A DNA stretch of 11,320 nt from an uncultured Lachnospiraceae bacterium. Lineage in GTDB: Bacteria > Bacillota > Clostridia > Lachnospirales > Lachnospiraceae. The translations under genes and the position numbers were made by a program. Numbering within the stretch: position 1 is the first letter of the stretch; each line of letters begins with the position of its first letter. The notes beneath the pieces are model-generated. The model did not search any database, had not been told where the DNA came from, and was given only the letters and a program-made list of their open reading frames with translations. Positions 1 to 6,628 of the stretch are shown here, one piece after another. The DNA lies in assembly GCA_946406305.1 (NCBI GenBank), contig CAMJKC010000040.1:1-11320 (forward strand), in the 5' to 3' direction.

Positions 1-23
1 ATATCTTTGAAAATCACAATCAT
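1..23 (-). CDS. Possible start of a further operon gene, cut by the window edge
   Basis: An ATG at 23-21 overlaps the TGA stop of the upstream membrane protein gene in an ATGA arrangement, and the frame is open to the window edge (reads MIVIFKD). The preceding gene junction (1369-1372) has the same ATGA overlap, which supports this being a real translationally coupled gene. No good Shine-Dalgarno sequence lies at normal spacing; the nearest G-rich run (GGGG) is about 23 nt upstream. Only seven codons are visible, so nothing can be said about function. Confidence 0.3.
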
Positions 24-1372
24 TTAAAAAAATGCCTATACCATAACCCCGATAATTTGAATGCTTTATTTGTAATATATATTTTTTTATTAGTTAAAAC
101 ATCTTCACCATATTCATAAATTGTTGAGTCTGCTATTGAATTTGTCTCTTTTAAATCATTTAAGAAATATATATTGTCAGAATACTTTCTATAAAAACTC
201 TCTGTCAATATTTGAAAAACAAAAAATAAAACAAATAAAATTTTTAAAACCACCTTCGTCTTGGTTAATACTTTAAATAAATATGTAACCATATATCCCA
301 TATATATTAAAAAAACTGCATAACTTGAATATATCCATCTCATTTCTAATCTAAATGTTACACTACTTGCCACAATACAAGATAATATATATGATATGAA
401 AAATATATCATCAAAAATTAGTTTTACATTTTTTTTCTTAAATAAGATAAAAATTTTATATATAAGATACATAGCAACAATCCAAAGTAAAATAAAAGAA
501 TATATGGAAATAATATTTTCCGCCGTAATATTATTTATATTTTTATAAGGAATACCACACAAATAATCTGGCCCCAAATTATATCCTAATATATAACCAA
601 ACTGCTCAAATATATGTCTTAAAAACTGTTTTACTGTAAAGGTCTCCGTAATTACAGTTTTAGCTGTTCCCCTTGGAATCAAGAATCCAAGAAGAAAATA
701 CCTTATCAAAAAAATTGAAGTAGCGATTAAAATAAGAAGTAAAAAATTTTTTATCTTATTCTTCTTGTCTATCTTATCACACAAGAGTAAAGAAGCTAAT
801 ATTAACACAAAAAGGCACATATACCTCTCATGAGTAAAGCATACTAAAAAAAATAACAGATATATGATATTTATTTTTTTTCCTGTCCTTATAAAATCAT
901 AACACAAAATAAAAATAAATAGTGAAAGTATTAGTGAAACTGAGTCTATTATACCTATACATTGACCTATTTGAAATATTGAAAACCTTGAAAATAAAAA
1001 CATTATTGAGATTAAAATTGAAAACACAAAATTTATTTTAATTCTTTTTGATATGTAATACAAAAGCACTCCAGTCATAGCAGTGATTATAATATTTATT
1101 TTTACAGACAGAGCAATATTTCCTGTAATGAAAATAAAATATATATATAATAAAAAATAAAAAACAGGTCTATAATGCACTTGTTTTTCTACTACACCAA
1201 AAGAATATTCAAATATATTTTGCCTAAGAAAATAATAATAATTTGATAAATCATCCATATATAGCGAACGGATAGAAATATTATTATTAACAAATTTACA
1301 TATTGCTATAAGTAAAACCGACAAAGTGAGAAATTCAAAAATTTTTAAAATTTTTATGTTCTTTAATATCAT
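20..1372 (-). CDS. Polytopic membrane protein, possibly a GT-C-type glycosyltransferase
   Basis: This 450-residue protein is very hydrophobic, with about ten or eleven predicted membrane segments (roughly residues 10-28, 72-84, 90-108, 112-130, 143-160, 168-197, 210-230, 286-310, 321-340, 350-366 and 373-391). A soluble C-terminal tail runs from about 392 to 450. The first outer loop holds an acidic pair (D40-D41) followed by R68-P69, and later loops carry H181-E182-R183 and R341-L-E-M-R345-W. An acidic motif in the first extracytoplasmic loop of a protein with this many segments is typical of lipid-linked-sugar GT-C glycosyltransferases. That assignment is inference, since no family signature is decisive. 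An O-antigen-polymerase-like or other polytopic envelope protein is the main alternative. The start is ATG within an ATGA overlap with the methyltransferase stop, so it is translationally coupled. It ends in SGLWYRHFFK, whose coding DNA resembles the end of the methyltransferase gene. Confidence 0.75.
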   Translation of the reverse strand: MILKNIKILKIFEFLTLSVLLIAICKFVNNNISIRSLYMDDLSNYYYFLRQNIFEYSFGVVEKQVHYRPVFYFLLYIYFIFITGNIALSVKINIIITAMTGVLLYYISKRIKINFVFSILISIMFLFSRFSIFQIGQCIGIIDSVSLILSLFIFILCYDFIRTGKKINIIYLLFFLVCFTHERYMCLFVLILASLLLCDKIDKKNKIKNFLLLILIATSIFLIRYFLLGFLIPRGTAKTVITETFTVKQFLRHIFEQFGYILGYNLGPDYLCGIPYKNINNITAENIISIYSFILLWIVAMYLIYKIFILFKKKNVKLIFDDIFFISYILSCIVASSVTFRLEMRWIYSSYAVFLIYMGYMVTYLFKVLTKTKVVLKILFVLFFVFQILTESFYRKYSDNIYFLNDLKETNSIADSTIYEYGEDVLTNKKIYITNKAFKLSGLWYRHFFK

Positions 1373-2235
1373 CTATACCATACCCCACTACATCCTTCTG
1401 GTAAATATAACCCAGTTGACGATACCTTTACTCCTATTTCATAACTTTCTACCGTTCCTGAAAATTTTTTTTCAAAAACTTCACTCAGCATATATTTTAA
1501 TACTGCTGGTTGAAGCCCTGTGGTATAAGAGTTATATAATACAAATCCATTTTCTTTATTTACAACATTTGAAATTAAAACTAAAAAATCATATATATCA
1601 TCTTCTAACTTCCACACTTCATTATTACTTCCTCTACCATAAGATGGAGGGTCAAGTATTATTCCATCATAAACACTTCCCCTTCTAATCTCTCTATTTA
1701 TAAATTTCCTGCAATCGTCAACTAACCACCTTATTTTGTCATGACTCACATTTGATGAAATTGCATTTTCTTTAGCCCATGAAACTATGCCTTTTGATGC
1801 ATCAACATGTGTGACATTTGCACCTGCAAGTGCAGCGGCAATAGTCGCACCTCCGGTATATGCAAATAAATTTAATATTTTTAAATTATTTTTACTCTTT
1901 ACTCTATCGTATATGAATTTCCAATTTACTGCCTGCTCTGGAAATACACCTGTGTGCTTAAATGAAAATGGCTTTAAGTTAAATATAATTTTATCTTTAG
2001 CTGATAAGTCATATTTTATTTGCCAAGTATTTATTTCTTTAAAAAACTCCCAACTCCCTCCACCTTTACTGCTTCTATGATAAACTGCATCTACATTTAT
2101 TTTTTTACTATTTTTCATATGCCATATAGCCTGTGGGTCTGGTCTTCTTAAATATATATCTCTAAACCTTTCAATTTTTTCAAAGTCACCACAATCTATA
2201 ACTTCATAATCATAAAAATCATTTACATATTTCAT
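1369..2235 (-). CDS. Class I SAM-dependent methyltransferase, RlmI-related (probable RNA target)
   Basis: This 288-residue protein has a Rossmann-type methyltransferase core of the family related to the C-terminal domain of RlmI/RlmK-like rRNA methyltransferases. Visible motifs are the SAM-binding LNLFAYTGGAT (121-131), the acidic VTHVDASKG (141-149), DD at 173-174, and DPPSYGRG (195-202) as motif IV. FKHTGVFPEQAVNW (92-105) is also characteristic of this subgroup. There is no N-terminal PUA domain, unlike RlmI. The position matching RlmI's cysteine-containing motif VI reads VLYNSYTTG (232-240), without cysteine, so RlmI-like C5-cytosine chemistry is unlikely. The substrate is unknown; RNA is inferred from the family. 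The ATG has an AGAGGA ribosome site 5 nt upstream. The gene begins 28 nt after the PRPP synthetase stop, beyond a hairpin, and its TGA stop overlaps the next start (ATGA). Confidence 0.88.
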   Translation of the reverse strand: MKYVNDFYDYEVIDCGDFEKIERFRDIYLRRPDPQAIWHMKNSKKINVDAVYHRSSKGGGSWEFFKEINTWQIKYDLSAKDKIIFNLKPFSFKHTGVFPEQAVNWKFIYDRVKSKNNLKILNLFAYTGGATIAAALAGANVTHVDASKGIVSWAKENAISSNVSHDKIRWLVDDCRKFINREIRRGSVYDGIILDPPSYGRGSNNEVWKLEDDIYDFLVLISNVVNKENGFVLYNSYTTGLQPAVLKYMLSEVFEKKFSGTVESYEIGVKVSSTGLYLPEGCSGVWYR

Positions 2236-2256
2236 AGTGTCCTCTAAAATACAACA

Positions 2257-2278
2257 AAGTGTTCTATTTAGAACACTT
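2257..2278 (-). terminator. Perfect hairpin over the prs stop codon; possible weak terminator or 3'-end stabiliser
   Basis: Two perfectly complementary 9-nt arms (AAGTGTTCT / AGAACACTT) flank a 4-nt loop, extendable to a 10-bp stem with a 2-nt loop. The left arm on the transcript lies in the last codons of the PRPP synthetase gene, and the loop region contains its TAG stop (2264-2266). Downstream on the minus strand the tail is TTTGTTGTATTTT, T-rich but interrupted by G and A, so it is a poor Rho-independent terminator. It could act as a partial terminator, or as a stem limiting 3' degradation, between prs and the methyltransferase gene, whose ribosome site starts within 20 nt. The structure is seen directly; the function is inferred. 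Confidence 0.5.
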
Positions 2279-3457
2279 GCTTTTATACTTATTTACAAAC
2301 ATATGTATTTTTTCAACTGGGTCGAGATAACTACTTATTGAACTATCATGATTTATGCAGTCTATAATCTTTGCTAAATACTCTGTGACATCTACGCTGC
2401 GATACCATTTTCTTTTTAAAAGCTCTGGAATTTGATATATGCAATTTGTAGTTAATATTCCATCTATGATTCCTTTTTCATATGCACTATCAAACCTCTC
2501 AAGCCCATGTGTAAAGAGCCCAAATGTGCAACAAGCAAATACCCTTTTTGCTTTTCTAATTTTTAACTCGTTTGCAGTATCAATAAGTGAATCACCTGAT
2601 GAAATCATATCATCTACTATTATGACATCTTTACCTTCTACACTGTTTCCTAAAAACTCATGGGCAATTATTGGATTCCTACCGTCTACTACATGTGCAT
2701 AATCTCTTCTCTTATAAAACATTCCTAAATCAACACCTAAGACATTCGCAAAATAAATATTCCTTGCCATTGCTCCTGAATCAGGCGAAATCATCATCAA
2801 ACTGTCACTGTCAACTTTTATATCTTCATAACTATTGAGTAATGTTTGTATGAATTGATAATAACAACTAATGCTGTCAAAACTTGAAAGTGGTATAGCA
2901 TTTACTATCTTTGGGTCATGTGCATCAACTGTAATAATATTATCTACACCTATATTTACAAGTTCTTGCAACATCATAGCACAATCAAGCGATTCCCTCG
3001 CTGACCTATTGTGTTGTCTCCCTTCATACAAAAAAGGCATTATCACATTTATTCTTTTTGCCTTGCCATTGGTTGCCGCTATTACCCTTTTTAAATCTTG
3101 AAAGTGGTCATCAGGTGACATTCTATTTATATTGCCTGCAAGGCTATAAGTTTGAGCATAATTCGTAATATCTACTATTATAAAAATGTCATACCCTCTT
3201 ACCGTAGAAGTCAAAAGTCCTTTCGCCTCTCCTGTCCCAAACCTACATATAGTTGGGAAAGATATATAAGTATCTTTTATATACCCAGAAGGTATATTTT
3301 CTTTTGCAATATTTTCTACAGACTTGATTCTCCAATTTCTAATATAACTATCAATTTCTTTTGTCATGTCTTCAGTGCCTCTTAGTGGCATAAGACATAA
3401 ATTTCCCATTGTCCTATCTGTCAAAATGTCATTTTCATAATTATTACTCAATCCCAT
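2264..3457 (-). CDS. prs: Ribose-phosphate pyrophosphokinase (PRPP synthetase), long clostridial-type form
   Basis: The protein is predicted to transfer pyrophosphate from ATP to ribose-5-phosphate, giving PRPP for nucleotide, histidine, tryptophan and NAD synthesis in the cytoplasm. It has two phosphoribosyltransferase-like halves. Recognisable sites are R147-Q148 in EGRQHNRSARES (counterpart of the ATP-site RQDRK segment), TVDAH (176-180, the metal/ATP-binding histidine region), YKRRDYAH (248-255, the catalytic flexible loop) and IIVDDMISSGDS (279-290, the PRPP-binding loop). At 397 residues it is about 80 longer than the usual 310-320-residue enzyme, with extra N-terminal and C-terminal sequence. 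The PRPP loop has serines where the classical enzyme has DTGGT. The start is ATG with AGAGGT about 8 nt upstream, and it overlaps the DnaI-like stop by 14 nt. It could be a divergent second paralogue rather than the main enzyme; I cannot tell from this window. Confidence 0.88.
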   Translation of the reverse strand: MGLSNNYENDILTDRTMGNLCLMPLRGTEDMTKEIDSYIRNWRIKSVENIAKENIPSGYIKDTYISFPTICRFGTGEAKGLLTSTVRGYDIFIIVDITNYAQTYSLAGNINRMSPDDHFQDLKRVIAATNGKAKRINVIMPFLYEGRQHNRSARESLDCAMMLQELVNIGVDNIITVDAHDPKIVNAIPLSSFDSISCYYQFIQTLLNSYEDIKVDSDSLMMISPDSGAMARNIYFANVLGVDLGMFYKRRDYAHVVDGRNPIIAHEFLGNSVEGKDVIIVDDMISSGDSLIDTANELKIRKAKRVFACCTFGLFTHGLERFDSAYEKGIIDGILTTNCIYQIPELLKRKWYRSVDVTEYLAKIIDCINHDSSISSYLDPVEKIHMFVNKYKSKCSK

Positions 3458-4379
3458 TCTTTATACCTCTCAAATCTTTTCCATCAAGTCTAACAAGATA
3501 ATACTCATTATAAATTCTTGATGTTATTCTGTCATCATAATTCTTTTTTAATTCATTAAAAGATAAATTTGAAGTTATGATAGTAGATTTCCTTTCTACT
3601 AATCGCTTATTGATAACATTGAACACTTGTGTAATTGAAAAATCAGTTATATACTCACTTCCTAAATCATCAATTATAAGCACATCTGTAATATATATAT
3701 ATTCTTTTAATTTGTTATCGTATATGGCAGATACTAAATCACTTGCAGACAAGTAAAATACTGATTTATGTTTTTCAAGTAGTGAATTACCTATACACCT
3801 TGCCAAAAAAGTTTTTCCTGTCCCTGTGAGCCCAGTGAAAAAAACATTGATTGGGTTCTTTTTGATATCTAAAATCTTTTTCCCTATGTCAGAAATTACT
3901 GTATTCATATACTCTTTATAGGAAAGTCCGTCAGTTACTTCTATATTTTGGTTATAAAAATTAAAATTCAAATTCTCAAAAGTATCATTATTAGCGATGG
4001 CATCAAAGTGTGATATATTTTTTAACATCTCTATCTCTTTGTCTACAAAGCAATGACACTTTACACCATCTATATAACCTGTATCTTTACAGTCCTCACA
4101 TAGATATTTTATTTTGAACTTATTATTTATGTTGTTTGTTTTATAAAATTTGTTTTTTTCATCCTCTAATGATTTGATTTTTTTGTCTATCTCAGTTGAA
4201 TCCTCATTTGCAATACTTAATTTTGCTTTCTCAAATTTTAAGCTCGTAATGCTATTTTCAATCTCTTTTAGTTTTGGGAACTTTGAATATAACTCTTCTT
4301 TGTAATTATTAAACTCCTCAATATGCTGTAAATATAATTTGCTATATTCATTTTTTATGTCATCAACACTATTATACAT
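3444..4379 (-). CDS. dnaI: DnaI/DnaC-type helicase loader ATPase
   Basis: This 311-residue AAA+ protein is predicted to load the replicative DNA helicase during initiation and replication restart. The N-terminal part (1-85) is charged and probably coiled coil (about 36-80). A zinc-binding cysteine set follows: C94, C97, C108 and C110, as in Bacillus DnaI. The AAA+ module has Walker A GLTGTGKT (183-190), Walker B LIIDDLG (234-240), a sensor-like TSN (269-271) and arginine-rich DDRITSRIY (282-290) containing the probable arginine finger. Length matches the family. The start codon overlaps the DnaD-like stop by one base (TAATG), implying translational coupling; upstream bases GAGTGAG are only a weak ribosome site. 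Pairing with a DnaD-family gene supports a primosome role. Phage DnaC-like loaders look similar, but no phage genes are nearby. Confidence 0.92.
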   Translation of the reverse strand: MYNSVDDIKNEYSKLYLQHIEEFNNYKEELYSKFPKLKEIENSITSLKFEKAKLSIANEDSTEIDKKIKSLEDEKNKFYKTNNINNKFKIKYLCEDCKDTGYIDGVKCHCFVDKEIEMLKNISHFDAIANNDTFENLNFNFYNQNIEVTDGLSYKEYMNTVISDIGKKILDIKKNPINVFFTGLTGTGKTFLARCIGNSLLEKHKSVFYLSASDLVSAIYDNKLKEYIYITDVLIIDDLGSEYITDFSITQVFNVINKRLVERKSTIITSNLSFNELKKNYDDRITSRIYNEYYLVRLDGKDLRGIKNGIE

Positions 4380-5080
4380 TACTTACTCACTCTTTTTTTT
4401 AAATTTTCAAAAAAGTTACTGTCGTAGTCAACTTGTCTTGAGTTGCTTAAAGGCTCTTTTCCTTTTTTTGAATATTTTTTACTACTGTAACTCTTTACAT
4501 AACTCTTAGCTTCTTCAACAGTTTTTATACCCTGTTCATACCAAGAGGTAGCAATTTTTTTCATATAGCTATTTGTAGTCACTTCTTTTTCTATACAAAA
4601 ATCTACTAAATATTCAATTAGTTCAGCAGACATATCATATTCTTCATACATATATTTGAAAAATTCTTTTTGAACACTTGAAAATGCAGGAAGCATTTTT
4701 TCTGCATATAGTATTGCTTCTTTTAGAGGCATCGTATCTTTTTTTATTGCATTTAGTTTGACAATATTTTTTGGTTCCGGAGATTTATTTTTTATTTCTT
4801 CATCTTCATTTTTTTGATTATGATTTGAAATTTTTGATACAGCATTTTTTTGTAAAACTTTTTGTTTGGTCCAATACTTTAATGCTCTCTCTACATCATT
4901 CTCTGTTAAGTTTAATGCATCTGCTATATCTGAAACTGTCATCTTCTCATTTTTCTTCCAAAGGTAATATATATATACTCTTACATATTCTGAATTTGCA
5001 TCTGCCAAGTGTTTTTCTAAAAAATTATTTGAAATTACTGTAACATTAATGTCGTATAAATCTTTTGTGTCTTCGTTCAT
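4379..5080 (-). CDS. DnaD-family primosome protein
   Basis: This 233-residue protein fits the DnaD/DnaB family that remodels DNA and recruits the helicase loader in Firmicutes. Residues about 30-75 form a winged-helix-like domain, with TVSDIADALNLTENDVERAL (48-67) as the helix-turn-helix part and KYW following. A charged, low-complexity linker covers about 76-115. The second domain (about 117-197) carries the family signature Y-x3-I-x3-W as Y172, I176 and W180. A lysine-rich tail (about 199-232) could contact DNA. The ATG has an AGAGGTG ribosome site 4-5 nt upstream and follows the extended -10 promoter at 5109-5117, making this the first gene of the left operon. The immediate helicase-loader neighbour supports the assignment. 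Which B. subtilis protein (DnaD or DnaB) it replaces cannot be settled here. Confidence 0.88.
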   Translation of the reverse strand: MNEDTKDLYDINVTVISNNFLEKHLADANSEYVRVYIYYLWKKNEKMTVSDIADALNLTENDVERALKYWTKQKVLQKNAVSKISNHNQKNEDEEIKNKSPEPKNIVKLNAIKKDTMPLKEAILYAEKMLPAFSSVQKEFFKYMYEEYDMSAELIEYLVDFCIEKEVTTNSYMKKIATSWYEQGIKTVEEAKSYVKSYSSKKYSKKGKEPLSNSRQVDYDSNFFENLKKRVSK

Positions 5081-5108
5081 AGTACACCTCTAAATAAATT
5101 ATAGACAT

Positions 5109-5117
5109 ATTATATCA
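5109..5117 (-). promoter_or_regulatory. Extended -10 promoter of the dnaD-dnaI-prs operon
   Basis: On the minus strand the bases read TGATATAAT: a perfect TATAAT -10 hexamer (5109-5114) directly preceded by TGN, the extended -10 element recognised by the housekeeping sigma factor. No good -35 hexamer sits 16-18 nt upstream, which is tolerable for an extended -10 promoter. The expected start is near 5102, giving a leader of about 20 nt that contains the AGAGGTG ribosome site and no room for a riboswitch. A second TATAAT-like hexamer lies slightly downstream and could be an alternative. The rest of 5081-5233 is almost pure A/T with no further gene. Confidence 0.65.
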
Positions 5118-5233
5118 TAGGGAAAAAATATATATACATATATTTCAACAAAATTATAAACAAAAAAAATTTTTAAATGTTGAAAACTTAAATTTCATTG
5201 AATATTTTTATAAATAAAATACAAATTAAATTT

Positions 5234-6628
5234 TTAAATATTATTTTTATTTTTCATTATGTTTATAAAATTATCCGCTACTTTATATACATCTCCTGCT
5301 CCCATAGTTACAACTATGTCAAAAGGCTTTATTTTATCACATAAAAACTTGACAGCAGCGTCCATCTCTTTTATGTATATCGCATGTTTATTATATTTAT
5401 TATTTATATTCATTACTAAATCATTTGATGAGATATTATACTCATTTTTCTCTCTTGCGGCATATATGTCTATAATAATTAAATCCTCAACTTCTGATAG
5501 CACATCTGCAAATTCATCAAATAGTGCTTTCGTCCTTGTATAAGTATGTGGCTGAAATACAAGATACATTTTTTGATTATTATTTAAAAGTGGCTTAAGT
5601 GCTTTAATACTCGCCCTTATTTCGCTTGGATGATGGGCATAGTCATCATAAACCTTAACTTTATTAACTTCTCCTTTATATTCAAGCCTTCTCTCTGTCC
5701 CATAAAACTCTTCTATGCTCTTACTTATATCTTCAAATGGTATTCCCATATTTAAAAGAGTAGCAAATACAGCAACAGAATTTTCTACATTATGTATGCC
5801 TAAAATATTCAAATTCACTTTTCCTATATACTCACTGCCATTATATAAATCATAATGATAATGATTGCTATCTCCATTTTCAACATTTAATGGGTGATAC
5901 CCTTTGTTGTCAAAACCATAATAGATGACTTTTCCTTTATAATCTTTTATTAGATAATTTATATCATCTATACGATTATTTATAATCAACATTGAATTTT
6001 CATCCATAAGATTTATAAATTTTTTAAACGAATTTCTTATGTCGTTTATATCTTTAAAAAAATCTAAATGGTCTTCTTCTATATTTGTAATCACTTCACA
6101 AGTTGGAAAAAAATCTAAAAAACTATTTGTATATTCACAAGCCTCAGTTAAAAATATTTCATTTCCACCTATATACATATTGCCATTTATATATTCATAA
6201 ACTCCACCTATTGACACTGTAGGGTTTAATTTTTCATCTATTAAAACTTTTGAAATCATTGAAGTTGTGGTGGTCTTTCCATGTGTCCCAGCTACATTTA
6301 TGCGAATTTTATAGTCCTTCATTATTTCGCCCAGAAGTTTTGACCTATAAATAATATTTAAACCCATTTTTTTTGCTTTTAAAAATTCAAAATTATCATC
6401 TTTTATAGCAGCTGTGCATACTACTAAATCTATATCTTTTGACAATAAGCTTCCACTCTGAGAGTAATCTATTTTTATGCCTTTTTCTTCTAATATTAAA
6501 GTAATACTCGTTTCAGTAATATCAGAACCTAAAACATCGCACCCTCTTTCTTTTAACAAAAGAGCTATGCCACTCATCGATATACCGCCAATACCTATAA
6601 AGTAAATTTTTTTCATATCCTTAATCAT
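5234..6628 (-). CDS. murC: UDP-N-acetylmuramate--L-alanine ligase
   Basis: MurC joins L-alanine to UDP-MurNAc using ATP, the first amino-acid step of cytoplasmic peptidoglycan precursor synthesis. All three Mur ligase domains are present. The N-terminal nucleotide-sugar domain has FIGIGGISMSG (10-20). The central ATPase has AGTHGKTTTTS (113-123), EACEY (162-166) and NIEEDHLDFF (182-191). The C-terminal domain has TERRLEY (311-317), DDYAHHPSE (328-336), FQPHTYTRTKALF (358-370) and TMGAGDVY (441-448). Its 464 residues match family length. Two starts are possible: ATG at 6628 (8-nt overlap with the upstream stop; AAAGGTG about 12 nt before it) or ATG at 6616, which begins MKKIYFIGIGG as in most MurC proteins but has AAGG almost touching it. 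It is the last gene of the right operon, followed by a gap with only a weak AT hairpin plus T-run. Confidence 0.97.
   Translation of the reverse strand: MIKDMKKIYFIGIGGISMSGIALLLKERGCDVLGSDITETSITLILEEKGIKIDYSQSGSLLSKDIDLVVCTAAIKDDNFEFLKAKKMGLNIIYRSKLLGEIMKDYKIRINVAGTHGKTTTTSMISKVLIDEKLNPTVSIGGVYEYINGNMYIGGNEIFLTEACEYTNSFLDFFPTCEVITNIEEDHLDFFKDINDIRNSFKKFINLMDENSMLIINNRIDDINYLIKDYKGKVIYYGFDNKGYHPLNVENGDSNHYHYDLYNGSEYIGKVNLNILGIHNVENSVAVFATLLNMGIPFEDISKSIEEFYGTERRLEYKGEVNKVKVYDDYAHHPSEIRASIKALKPLLNNNQKMYLVFQPHTYTRTKALFDEFADVLSEVEDLIIIDIYAAREKNEYNISSNDLVMNINNKYNKHAIYIKEMDAAVKFLCDKIKPFDIVVTMGAGDVYKVADNFINIMKNKNNI

Noticed and set aside
1326..1688. Plus-strand open frame of 120 codons
   Set aside because: Antisense to the methyltransferase and membrane protein genes; the hydrophobic, low-complexity translation reflects AT-rich complement.
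5140..5233. Intrinsic terminator after murC
   Set aside because: A short all-A/T stem (about 5-8 bp with a bulge) followed by a run of eight T exists on the minus strand, but pure A/T pairing in such AT-rich DNA is weak and expected by chance. Kept only as a remote possibility.
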